Positions 31,743-42,251 of a DNA stretch of 64,000 nucleotides are shown piece by piece (position 1 is the first letter of the stretch; each line of letters opens with the position of its first letter). The position numbers and the translations under genes were made by a program. The notes under the pieces were generated by a model, which was not told the origin of the DNA, ran no database searches, and saw only the letters and a program-made list of their open reading frames with translations. Origin of the DNA: Distichodus sexfasciatus (Eukaryota; Chordata; Actinopteri; Characiformes; Distichodontidae); contig JAVGVS010000097.1 of assembly GCA_032718565.1 (NCBI GenBank), positions 1,400,902 to 1,464,901 of the forward strand, given 5' to 3'.

Positions 31743-32917
31743 AATGGATATTTGCATGTAATATTCAAGTTCCAAGTTATTTATCTCTCAAGAAATCTTA
31801 ATGTGATGACTTTTATTTAAAAAAAGCAGAGAACAGGATAATAGCTAGGCATAAAAGATATTATATTAGACATATGAATAAACACATATGAACAGTCCCA
31901 TCTCTCTCTCTTTTTTCTCAGACCACACTGTCTAGTCAGCAGCAGAACGTATCATGCCACTGACGTTCCATCTGTGTCTAATTTGGCTGGGATTTTCTTT
32001 TTCGCCCTTTATTATTATTTTTAATCATAAACGTTTCCTCTGGTGGTTATGTTAATATCTGGAAATACGCAGCTCAAGCCACAGACCCTTCACCAATGTT
32101 TGCGAGCCGGGTGATTAAGATTCGCGGCGGCCGTCCTTCCATCTTTCCAGGAATATCTCAGATAAATCAGGTGTGATGGCTGAGCGGAAAAGTGCAGGCT
32201 TTGCCATGTTCACCTACTTTTTTACCCCTCTTTCCAAACCTTCCCTAAACATCAGATTTATCATTGGAAGTATCGTTTTTTCCCCTCAAATGTTGCATCC
32301 GCTGGAGCGCTTCTCTTGGCGAGAGGTTAAGAAAACAAATATCCTTAATTTTGCAGGCGTGAAATAGAAATCTGACCTTTCCTTTTTCCAGTAAAATGCA
32401 AGCAAACAACCATTTCATTTACTCGCTTCCCTAAGACGCACTTCCCAACACACGCCAGCCATCCCAGACGGGGAAAAACAGGGAAAAGATCAAGCGAGAG
32501 CAGCCGGCAGAAAAAACAAAAAGGCACGAAGAAGACGCAAGAGCTCAGCTGTTTGTTTTAATCACGGCTATTAAAAAACGGAAGGCCGGAGTCACGGACG
32601 GACAGGAGCGAGGCTTCTCGCCGGGTCAGCTCTGGTCCCTGGCTGATATTTTTAGCGCTGGCAGGACACCTCTTTGTTTTTCGGCAGGGTCGGCGCTGAT
32701 GGTTTGAGACGGTGACTGCTTTCAGCTGTGGGAGATTAGTGGAGGTGCAAGGCTCGCATGCAGACAAAGCTGGAACGTGAGGTCTGGGTCTTACGATGTT
32801 CTTCTTCGGTGTTGTTTCTCTTTCCGATGGCACATGCAACACTATAAACTTTATACAGTTAGCATCAGCGTGCAGTTCAGAATCAGAATCAGATTAGAAT
32901 GAAGTTTAAACAAATTT
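31743..32917. other. unique, GC-richer stretch; no gene recognised
   Basis: 32040-32840 has no match elsewhere and a higher GC than its surroundings. Frames 32173-32367 (plus), 32345-32527 and 32558-32842 (minus) carry no recognised domain. Could be conserved non-coding sequence. Confidence 0.35.
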
Positions 32918-32981
32918 AAATGAGTGATTATTTGTCGTTGTGAACACACCAGAGCACACAGTGCACCACAATGAAATGTGA
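32918..32981 (-). mobile_element. SINE A 3' end cut by minisatellite
   Basis: GAGTGATTATTTGTCGTTGT through CACAGTGCACCACAATG and AAATGTGAC, then an abrupt switch to the 22-bp repeat. Confidence 0.8.
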
Positions 32982-33726
32982 CAAGTGTACATTAGCAACT
33001 AAAATAGTGTACATTAGCAACTAAAATAGTATACATTAGCAACTAACATAGTGGACATTAGCAACTAAAATAGTGTACATTAGCAACTAAAATAGTATAC
33101 ATTAGCAACTAACATAGTGTACATTAGCAACTAACATAGTGCACATTAGCAACTAACATATACATTAGCAACTAACATAGTGCACATTAGCAACTAACAT
33201 AGTGTACATTAGCAACTAACGTAGTATACATTAGCAACTAACATAGTGTACATTAGCAACTAACATAGTGTACATTAGCAGCTAACATAGTGCACATTAG
33301 CAACTAACATATACATTAGCAACTAACATAGTGTACATTAGCAACTAACGTAGTGTACATTAGCAACTAACATAGTATACATTAGCAACTAACATAGTGT
33401 ACATTAGCAACTAAAATAGTGTACATTAGCAACTAACATAGTGTACATTAGCAACTACCATATTGTACATTAGCCACTAACATAGTGTACACTAGCAACT
33501 AACATAGTGTACATTAGCAACTAATGTAGTGTACATTAGCAACTAACATAATGTACATTAGCAACTAACATAGTGTACATTAGCAACTAACATAGTGTAC
33601 ATCAGCAACTAACATAGTATACATTAGCAACTAACATAGTGTACATTAGCAACTAACATAGTGTACATTAGCAACTAACATAATATACATTAGCAACTAA
33701 CATAGTGTACATTAGCAACTAACTGC
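32982..33726 (+). repeat. 22-bp minisatellite array 2, ~34 units
   Basis: Same unit and orientation as array 1 (GTGTACATTAGCAACTAACA plus two bases), with variants CTAAAATAGT, GTATAC, GTGCAC, and short units where CATATACATTAGC lost about six bases. Units here mostly keep CTAACATA and lack the CGAACA/CAAACA variants of array 1, so the arrays expanded separately. Confidence 0.97.
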
Positions 33727-34003
33727 CTGTAGAACGTCATTCAAATTGTGATTCAAATTTGCATATTGAAGATCATCTTTCACATTTTTATGAATATGCT
33801 TTAAAAGTACTCTACTCAGATATTAAATATTGCTGGATGAAATATCTTTGATATAGTCAGTGTGTAATCACACTTTTGCTCTGTAGTTTGTACTGTAACT
33901 AACTGTTATATTAACAGCAGCTTGGCTGTAGCTTAGCTATTTTTAATCGTAAGCAGCCTGCAGCTCGAAACGCTACCGTTTAAAAGTAGCTTCCCCAACC
34001 CTG
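33727..34003 (+). mobile_element. right flank and terminus of hAT-like element around array 2
   Basis: AACAGCAGCTTGGCTGTAGC and a terminus AAAAGTAGCTTCCCCAACCC+TG form the inverse of the left part of 10715-10800. The inverted form, CAGGGTTGGGGAAGCTAC, is a typical hAT end. The expected left end before array 2 is missing. Confidence 0.55.
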
Positions 34004-35151
34004 CCCTCCCGTACGGGAGTTTGTTGAAGTTGGAGTTTGGCTTAATCCCGAAGCCTGTCAACAGTCAGCGCTTGACAACGCCGCAAAGTGACAAGCCGTT
34101 CGTGCAAATCTTGCGTGTGGCTTATTTACTCCGTGTGTTGGGATTGGAGGGAAAACGAATACACAGTACACGGGAATCAGGGCACGGAGAGAGCGCTCCC
34201 TCCTGACTCACCCCCGAAATCAAGGCCTGATTCATTGTTTCAGTGTGGTCTAATTCAAGCCATACTCCTTTAAGTGCATCCCGAAGCTGGATGGTCGTGC
34301 CCACAAGCTAGCGAAAAACTGAAAAAAATCCCTCCGTTTGGCTTCTAAACAGCAGTGCTGCCCATTGACTCACTCTTCTGATGGTCAGACCAGAAAACAA
34401 ACATGAGTGTAAAAAGTGTAAGTTGGGTTTACCTTGGAATATTCATGAGGTCAGAATGACCACAACAATAAAAAATGCAAACATTTGTGTTCTAATAAGC
34501 ATTGACATGAGTAATGAAAGCAGATGACGGCTCTTGATTCCAGTCTGGAGGAAGATGACAAATTTTTTGGTCACACAGCAGTCACACAGTCATTGTAGTA
34601 CAGCAGTTTAATAAAATGAAAGCACCATGGACATATGCAAAATATGGCAAACAAGGTTATCAAAGTGAAGTGATGATCCTCTTACAAAATGATCATTTAC
34701 AATATAAATTAAAGTATTTTGCATGAAACACAACATTCCAAAGTAGCTGTATAAAAACTGGTCCTGATTTACACTGCGGATTCAGCTCACAAGTTGAGCA
34801 GTGTGTGTTAAATATAGTCAATAAAATGATCCCACCAAGCACCGGACGTCCATGAACATTGTTTTGAGGACTAAATCTGGTCGGCCCGTTGTGGCCTTTA
34901 TTTAGACCAAAATTAGTTGTTGAATATTGGACTTGGTTTAGTCCGTGCGATTAGGTCCACATTTAGCCCAAGACGGATGTCTTTTTATGACCACATATAG
35001 CCCTAATAGAGCCATGAAAATATATTGGAGAAAATGTGACGTTATTTTAATTAAAACGTGTTGTGTGAACGTCACCCAAACACTGTACATTATCGAATAT
35101 AATCATTTTATTTTCACAACGTCTGAACTAGTGGCCATAAACATATTTTAA
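34004..35151. other. no gene recognised
   Basis: Three overlapping short frames at 34021-34304 on both strands argue against coding. 34840-35000 contains GGACGTCCATGAACATTG and TTTAGTCCGTGCGATTAG, which may be an old repeat. Confidence 0.35.
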
Positions 35152-35236
35152 TGTCAAATGCGGAGGTCACATTTGGTTGTGGTGCACCGTGTTTTGTGCT
35201 GTGGTGTCTTTATAATGACAAATAATCACTCTCGTT
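35152..35236 (+). mobile_element. SINE A, 3' fragment
   Basis: GTCAAATGCGGAGGTCACAT through GTGCTGTGGTGTC and TAATGACAAATAATCACTC. Confidence 0.8.
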
Positions 35237-35329
35237 CAATAAACAAGCTGGACGTTTTGTAAAGAAAAAGCACAGATTATAATTCCACACTGTGCTCAAA
35301 ATCTGCCGTCCAGATCAGTTTGGTCAGGT

Positions 35330-35371
35330 GCTTTTCCATTGGAAAGAGTTCCTGTTTTCCAATGGAAAAGC
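35330..35371. repeat. perfect 16-bp stem hairpin
   Basis: GCTTTTCCATTGGAAA, a 10-nt spacer, then its exact inverse TTTCCAATGGAAAAGC. No U-run follows and no homolog is seen in the window. Confidence 0.8.
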
Positions 35372-36169
35372 ATCATTACTTACATGAATCTCACTTATTA
35401 AAATAGAATCTGTTACAATTCCCACAATCTTAGCGTGCGATTGCATTGCAATGAGCTCACTTTATCTGTCCAGACAATATAAGCATCTGGAAATTATGGT
35501 CTTGCCTCTGTTGACAGAGACCACATTGACTCATTGGGTCAAGAATCGTGAAGAAATATTAATAGGAAAAATCATTCATTTAAAGTTGGCGTATTTGTCG
35601 AGCCGAGTCATCACCAAGTACAGAGAAATTACAGATTCCTTGTTCTCGGCAAAGCTAGACTGAATTAAAGCCGGCTAATTAACTGAGCTTCTATTAGCGG
35701 CTAATTTTCCACCATGGAAAGTCGCCCCTTGATCTTAGACGCTAAAATAAGCCCGCTGACAACAAAGGGAGAAAGCAGGGCGCAGGCCAATGCAAATGGA
35801 TTTCCAGCTGCCAAAACAGATCAAGTTCAGGATCCTGGCATTAAATCTGCCACTCCAAGACACGTGCCAAATGTTTAATTACACAGATTTGACTGCATGT
35901 AATTGCACAAAAAAGGGTATAAAATTAACCACAACAACGCGCCTGCCTGGTAAGTGTGTCTGCTTTCTCCTCCTGTGCCAAACACACACACGGATAAACA
36001 CATGCTATACACAGCATTAAGGTATGTATTGTATACCTCAACAGATTTTATAGCCGTTATTTTAGCACACCGCCTGCCACATAATTAGTGTCTACGGCTA
36101 AGTAATTCCCCGTAGGCTACATGGTTCACTGCACTACTCTAGGCTTTTAATGCGACTGTTTATATGACT
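35372..36169. other. unique stretch, possible conserved non-coding element
   Basis: Repeat-free by eye. It holds an octamer ATGCAAAT (35790-35797) and several TAAT/ATTA homeodomain-type cores (CTAATTAACTGAG near 35677, GCGGCTAATTTT near 35697, GTTTAATTACAC near 35872, TGTAATTGC near 35898). Frames 35451-35663 and 35790-36020 are unrecognised. Regulatory role is inference only. Confidence 0.35.
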
Positions 36170-36365
36170 TTACATCTACATTTTAGGCATTTAGCAGATG
36201 CTCTTATTCAGACTTTCATTGCCGAATTTTAGGAACAATTTCACTGAGAACAATTTAGTGTTAAGGGTCTTTCTCAGGTGCCCTATGGTGGTAGTGCTGG
36301 AGGTAGGATTCAAACCAGCGACCTCTTGGTCCAGAAGTGGCCATTGTACCCACTAGACCACCAAC
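36170..36365 (-). mobile_element. SINE B, full length
   Basis: L2-like tail first (TTTAGCAGATGCTCTTATTC), then TGGTGGTAGTGCTGGAGG, B-box inverse GGATTCAAACC and tRNA-like head ending CACTAGACCACC. Confidence 0.88.
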
Positions 36366-36515
36366 ACCTGCAGCCTGCGCTGACGCCTCAGAGCAAAGAG
36401 GTGGAGTTGGGACCAAAACCATCTAAACCAAGACCAAGTCCTGACCAAGACCAGAGTGTCTGTCAAGACTTGAGACTGAGACCGGACCAATGCACGTTTT
36501 ACACCACATAACAAA
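36366..36515. repeat. GACCAAGACC-rich repeat fragment
   Basis: AACCAAGACCAAGTCCTGAC, GACCAAGACCAGAG and GACTTGAGACTGAGACCGG; inverse-related to 30085-30520 and similar to GAGACAAGACGGAGACC at 38565. Confidence 0.45.
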
Positions 36516-36611
36516 TAAGTGAAACATGCAAAGCCTAAGGAACATTAAAGATGTTTATTGAATATTTCTCTCTTACATATCTATAATGAGGAAATCACTT
36601 CGCTGGAAGCA

Positions 36612-36721
36612 GCTATTTGGGGTAGTTGGTGGCATAACAGCAGGGTGTTCGCCCCGTGATCAGAAGGTTGCAGGTTTGAATCCAGGACTGGTAAAGTTAC
36701 CACTGAGGTACTCATGAGCAA
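36612..36721 (+). mobile_element. SINE A, 5' part, truncated by E repeat
   Basis: GGGGTAGTTGGTGGCATAAC, B-box GGTTTGAATCC and CACTGAGGTACTCATGAGCA; it stops where E copy 2 begins. Confidence 0.85.
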
Positions 36722-37362
36722 TATGAAGAAAAATAAGGGTTAGTGCAGGCAGAAACACTTCCTTATCCATTTGGAATCCAACTAGATACAGAATAAAGTT
36801 ATTTGATAACAAATAATGCATTTTTCTTAATTAAATTTTTACTCTCTAACTTAATAGAATGAAAAAAAATCTGATTAATGGACTATGAAGAAATGCTGAA
36901 GTTTTTGCAATTGTTGAGCATTTGGGCTCATTTTGGCCTATAACCCATTTTTGATTCATTTCTGGGAGAGAAGTACATTTTTGTCATGAGCACCTTCCAT
37001 ATGAGAGCTGTGGCACAATAGCGCTGTGGACGCGCGTCACGAATAAATAAATATCAAGTAAATGTCTGTACTGTGAGTAGAATGTTGGTGGTTGTTGTTT
37101 ATCAGCAAAAATATAAGTTTTGTCTGTAGTAAACGGGAAGATTTAACTGAACTGGAAGGTTTTAGTGAATGTTGGACTTCCCTGTGAGAGTCGTGAGCTC
37201 TATCGAACGCAGCGTGTGTTTACATCGTGAAAAATATCATTTATGGGTCATGATTCCTCGTGGTTGAAAGTCAAGTCGCAGAGTGTGTGACGTAATGTAC
37301 CACGACGCAAAACTTAGGGAAAACCGGAAATGAGTCGGAACCGGTTTACGAACCCCACTTCT
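36722..37362 (+). repeat. E repeat, copy 2
   Basis: Direct copy of 2151-2800 with extra sequence at 37190-37250 and a cleaner right end (GGAAATGAGTCGGAACCGG). It lies exactly against a broken SINE A, fitting insertion into that SINE. Confidence 0.6.
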
Positions 37363-38639
37363 AGTCAATCTTAGCCATTTGACTGAATTCAAAAGACTCT
37401 AGTGAAAAAGACATTAGGATTGTGCAGACTTTCTACCCATTAGATAGTAGTTGTGTGAAAACTGATCCACATTTGCCATGTCTTTTAACACACCAAATTC
37501 AGCTCATGGGTTTTGTACGGTGTGATAAATTTGTAAGGTCAATAAAATGTGTGTTGTTTATGTTGTGGCCCTGCAAAACTAAAGCAAAGCAAAATTTTCT
37601 TAATAAACTTAAAGAAAAGCGGCACATCAAAGGAAGCAGAATCAGTTCAGGAATCATGATATTTAAAATGCAGAATGATATTTAATATGTCAGACGTGAT
37701 TTCCATATGCTGGTTTGGGCAAATAAAAGTTCTACTTTTGTAAATAAATAATACAAAATCTTTTGAATGGCCTCCGTGATTTATAGCTGCATTCAGAGTC
37801 TGAGGCAGTAATGGAGCTCTCGCTTTGGCAGGTATGGTGAGCGCTTTTTTGGAAAACGAGCTTCAGGTTTGGTTGAATTTTATTGTCGAATTGCTCTGGC
37901 AAATAAAAGAAACATGCTGTCTAATAGCTTCATTTGCATTGCCAGTGGAGCGTATCGACCGTGGTGGTGCCTTTGAGGAGATGATGATGCAATGGCAGCC
38001 TCTCAACATGATGTGTTTTGATCCGTCGGGCCTCAGAAGTCAGCAAGGAAACGATGGTGCCTTCAGGCAACTTCGGCCAGATTTGCAGGGCAAAGGAGCA
38101 GGTTGATGGAAAAATTAGACCTGTGCTGGGGCATGTGAGTGTGAGTGTGTGTGTGTGTCTTTATTAACCATCTGGATCTAATCAGGAACTGTTATTGAAC
38201 TACTGAGAACTTTGGGAAGTCATTGGACACCTACTGCCAATTCAATGGCTGTCCACTTTGTTTTCGGACAAATTCCAACGTTTGGAAAAAGTCATATTTA
38301 AGCTAATCTTTACGTGTATGGAGAACGTTGTTGTAAATCTGCCCAGGTTGGGTGGGGGGAAATGGCCACCAATTTTACTGTAGGCCACCCACCAGGCTGC
38401 ACTGCAGAGCAACACAACATGATACTACGGCTAATTCTCACCCAACTCTGTTTATGTGCCAGTCTGCAGATCGTAGATACTACAAATAGTGTTTTACCTA
38501 CTTTAACACAGCTTATTCATAGTGTTTTAGTATAAGACCATGACAAAACCGAGAGCAAATACAGCCGAGTCCGAGACAAGACGGAGACCAGTTTTTGAAA
38601 GTCTTTGTGTTGTTTCAGACTCGGCCTTATGTTACACTA
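37363..38639. other. no gene recognised
   Basis: Frames 37422-37685, 37825-38106 (93 codons) and 38314-38535 are on plus. The second is the longest here, but I recognise no domain and no clear exon borders. A (TG) run is at 38143-38158. Confidence 0.35.
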
Positions 38640-38990
38640 CCAACTGCAGCTTTACAATATTATATTGATTCAATGGGTAGTGATTCAGTGTCTGACATAT
38701 CACAAAGTCTACTATGAAACAATTTCAATTCGATTCCCTTCAGGAGCCAGTAATCAATATGAGACTATATCATATGCTGATTCACTTCCATTCATATCAA
38801 ATCAAACTAAAATATCATTTGACATTTTTATTCCTGAGTTACAGTCCACAGTAGCCTGTGTTATCACATTTAATGAATATTATGGCCACACCAGCTGATG
38901 TCTTCCCGCCTGCTTGGCGAGGGGCATTACAATATGTACAATGTCTGATCCATATTTTCATTTTGGATTGATTCTAAGGGTTCGCTGTAT
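38640..38990 (-). mobile_element. D-family MITE
   Basis: ATTCAATTCGATTCCC-like text with CAATATGAGACTATATCAT, GATTCACTTCCATTCATATC and a GGATTGATTC end match the D copy at 25868-26185 in reverse. Confidence 0.5.
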
Positions 38991-39023
38991 GAACTGGACA
39001 TACAGCAGGACATATAGCAGGAT

Positions 39024-39895
39024 TGTCATGTCTGCGGCTCCTCCCTGACGCCCGGGCTCGCCATAGTCTTAAACCCGAGGTTTGACGGGTCCGCGTCATG
39101 GTGGTTGGGTGTTGTGTGTCTGTCCCTTTAAGAAAACCCTCTTAGTCACTTTCTGCTTTGCCGTGTCATGGGCTGGGCTTCACTTCCATCATGTGTCTGA
39201 TTGTTTGGTAATCGTGTTCATTTCTCATTGGTTTGTTTTTGGTTAATTAGTTTGCGTTTTTTGTATTTAACCAGTCCGACCCCGCCAGTCTTTATCCGTC
39301 CACCAACATGTTCACCGCTTTGTGTACGCGGCGTCGTAGAAGCCAGCCAATGCCGACCGAGGCTAACTGCTGTGCTAGCTCTGGGCTAACCGCTAAGCTA
39401 CACCAAAGCTAACCACTATGCTACACAGAGGTGCTGTACCCTTCCTGTTTGCCTTAAGGCTCTGCTCTCTCCATCTCAGTCTGTGTCTTGTATCAGGAGT
39501 GTGCAGTGGGCTGCCTTTTGGAACTGTGGTTTGCATCACCGAGTGAGCTTTGAACACTTCCAAGCATTTGTGTTTGCCCCGAGAGGCCATGAGATGAGAA
39601 GCTAATGCCATTAGCCTTCAGGCTCATTTGCAATATCTGCTCTCTCTCTATCGCTCTTCAAACAAGGTGCAGTGCTCAAGAAGCTAGTGGGACTATATCT
39701 GCCCTTTCAGAGAGTTGGATTATTTGGGGCTTACGTTCCAGAGAGTGGACTTCCTATTCAAGGCCCGGTTTGGCTCGGCTGTGCTGTGTTTGCATTTGTG
39801 TGCATTTGTGTATCATTTATCACTGTAAATAAACTCACTTCATTAGAACTCCTGCATTTGCGTCCCTCTTTCATGTGTGAGCGGACATCATGACA
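39024..39895 (+). mobile_element. solo LTR, 872 bp
   Basis: It begins TGTCATGTC and ends CATCATGACA (TG...CA). A TATA-like GTATTTAACC lies near 39267 and a polyadenylation AATAAA near 39829. Flanks AGGAT (left) and AGGAC (right) are an imperfect 5-bp duplication. The terminal sequence resembles that of the LTR at 15847-16558. Frames at 39201-39893 are LTR translations. Confidence 0.7.
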
Positions 39896-40724
39896 AGGAC
39901 ATGGGTTCTCCTACCACTGTTATGCAAATGACATTTAACTCCTTCTTTCCTTTCCACCAGACGACCAACAGGTATCAACCTGAATCTCAGAGTGTCTAGC
40001 TGACATCTCTTCTTGGATGACATCCCACCACATCAAGTTAAATCCTAGCAAGACTGAACTCTTGTACATCAAAGGCAGTCCTTCACCAAATCTTGACCCT
40101 GCCATTTCTTTTGATAACTCTGTGACCATCCCCTCAAAAATGGCTGACGAACTGTCATACTCTTCACACATTAGCAACCTCACTATGTCCTGCAGATATC
40201 TCCTATACAACATCAGAAGTGTCCACCCCTTTCTCACCGCTGAAGCTACTCAGCTTCTTGTCCAGTCCTTGGTCCTCTCTAAGTTGGACTACTGCAACTC
40301 CCTAATGGCTGGACTTTCAATTAAAGCAACACGACCACTTCAGCTGATCCAGAATGCAGCTGCGAGACTTATCTTCAGTGTTTCTAAATTCTCACACTCA
40401 ACACCTCTACTGCGCAACCTGCACTAGCTTCCTGTGGCTGCTCGCATCAGGTTCAAATCCCTAACACTTGCCTTTGAGGCCAAGACTGGAATAGCACCTC
40501 CTTACTTATCAGTACTGATTAAACATGTCACTTCTCAGCCTCTCAGAGCATCAACCACTGCTTGTCTGGAACCAGTTAAAGGAAGAGGAAGACATGCATC
40601 AAGACTCTTTGCAGTGCTGGCTCCTCAGAACCAACTTCCTCTTGTTGTAAGAACTGCTGAGTCCCTTGCTGTCTTCAAATGTCATTTGAAGACACACCTC
40701 TTCAAAGAATATCTACGGGATTAA
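39896..40724 (+). pseudogene. L2/CR1-like LINE reverse transcriptase, C-terminal remnant
   Basis: A single frame reads through most of the C-terminal half of a LINE reverse transcriptase. It starts in the motif block GFSYHCYAND; intact relatives carry the catalytic YADD box, so one catalytic aspartate has become asparagine. Further on are SSWMTSHHIKLNPSKTELL, the SKLDYCNSLMAGL block, LQLIQNAAARLI, LPVAARIRFKSL and RTAESLAVFKCHLKTHLF, in the order found in L2-clade proteins, up to a normal-looking stop. The frame is broken by TAA at 39936, TGA at 39981 and TAG at 40425 (the last replacing a conserved tryptophan). A few residues are missing near 40140. N-terminal RT and endonuclease are absent, as usual for 5'-truncated LINE copies. 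A solo LTR abuts the 5' side. Confidence 0.9.
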
Positions 40725-40972
40725 TTGACCCCTTACTATTTACGTTGTCTTACCCATAAACAATCCAAAAACATGTATGTCTGTCTGAACTTTCGTTTTC
40801 TCTAACCCATTTTTCGTTAAAGTATAAAACTTAGTAGGCGGTAAGTTGGTTTTACCACTGTTCGTGACTTGAAACATAGCTTACAGATCAAACAGTCATG
40901 GCCTACAGAGCACTGTTGTAAGTCGCTCTGGATAAGAGCGTCTGCTAAATGCTAAACTGTATGAAGGTGGCC
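40725..40972 (+). mobile_element. L2-like LINE 3' UTR and tail
   Basis: Follows the remnant reading frame and ends GTTGTAAGTCGCTCTGGATA, AGAGCGTCTGCTAAATGC. This end is the same as the 3' tail of SINE B, identifying an L2-like element as the likely source of SINE B's retrotransposition machinery. Confidence 0.8.
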
Positions 40973-41208
40973 GTGTTAGGGCAGTCACACCCTTCATATT
41001 CTACCCTCGTTCTTCTTTTAATGTGAAGTCTGAATTTCCAAGAGAGAAATGCATTTCTGTCCTGGCTCTGTGTTGCTGGCTCCAGTTCTGACTCCTCCAT
41101 CGTGTGACTGTGGCGTCTTACGTTAAATGGATGTTTACATAAGAATCTTTGGTTGCATGTTCTGAAGGGCTTCCAGTAATGCCGTCATTTATTAGAGAGA
41201 GGATAAAT
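40973..41208. other. no gene seen
   Basis: Short unmatched spacer. Confidence 0.4.
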
Positions 41209-41366
41209 TGTGAAACAGAAAAATACTGTCATGTATTCCACTATTTAACAATGTAACTGTATTCTCTTTATCGTCTATTTTAACTGTAACAGAATATAGT
41301 TACCCATAATTCGTCATCTGAATTTCTAAAGTTAGTACATGTATTCAATTACTCCCCAACACTGGT
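41209..41366. mobile_element. hAT-like MITE end
   Basis: The right end CAATTACTCCCCAACACTG gives CAGTGTTGGGGAGTAA in inverse, a common hAT terminus. Internal ACTGTATTCTCTTTATCG and AACAGAATATAGTTACCC are AT-rich. The left end was not found. Confidence 0.55.
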
Positions 41367-41524
41367 TACAACCAAATGTGGCGGACATTGTAATGCATCT
41401 CCAGGATTCCTGGTGGTCCAATAGATAATTAGATTCACTGTAAATACTCAAGGAGCGAGAGGAGAACCCTTTTCACACAGATTTTCTTACTGTGAAGATA
41501 TTAAGTATAAAAATATATTTTCAG

Positions 41525-41640
41525 GATTCAGCTGATGCTTGTATCCAGATCCAGTCCCTCGCTCAGGTGCTGAAGTAGGTCAAAGGCAACCAGACTTGAA
41601 CTCCACAACCTCTTCAGTAGCTACAGTGCTGGTGCAGAAA
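41525..41640 (-). mobile_element. SINE B, decayed
   Basis: GATTCAGCTGATGCTTGTAT, CCCTCGCTCAGGTGC, GACTTGAACTCCACAACCTC; shortened and diverged. Confidence 0.55.
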
Positions 41641-42190
41641 TAGGTCCTGTATACACAGCATTTTAGCCTTACATTACTACTTAGCAACATCATAAAGTGC
41701 TTTGTACATTGTTTACATGTTTATTGCCAGCTATACAGTTTTTTTTCCATTAATGCCTTTTCATGTTGGCAGTTGACAGTAAAAATAATTTCTTGTTCTT
41801 ATAAACCTAGAATAGGAGCCTTAATTTTTTTTTCCAGGAGCTAGTGAAATTAAGAGTTCAGCTCAAATCACACTGCCATGATTGTTATAAAAAGGAGTCC
41901 TGATTAATTTTATATCTTATCACTTCTATTTTTACTGTTACTTATAGACTTTATTACTAAAAGATTTTTCACATTATGGTGTTTTACCGATTCAATGGAC
42001 AAAGATACCTCAATAACCGCCCACAATATTATTTCAATTCGATCAAATTCTGGAACTGACAGTCGATATGAGGTATTATCATATGCTGATTTAACATAAA
42101 ATTGTTGTGTAAAAATATTATTCTTAAGCTTTTTAATGAAAAATAGACCACTGAAACACTGCAAGCAAACACAACACGACAGAAGTGTTT

Positions 42191-42191
<1 letters not shown>
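41641..42191. other. no gene; D-family fragment near 41985-42090
   Basis: ATTATTTCAATTCGATC and GATATGAGGTATTATCATAT resemble the D element at 38700-38785. The rest is unmatched. Confidence 0.4.

Positions 42192-42251
<60 letters not shown>
42192..42251 (+). repeat. (ATCT)15 microsatellite
   Basis: Sixty bases of perfect tetranucleotide repeat. Confidence 0.98.

Noticed and set aside
37825..38106. 93-codon frame as a real gene
   Set aside because: No family resemblance, no clear splice or polyadenylation signals, and internal low-complexity methionine/glutamine stretch; left as unassigned sequence.
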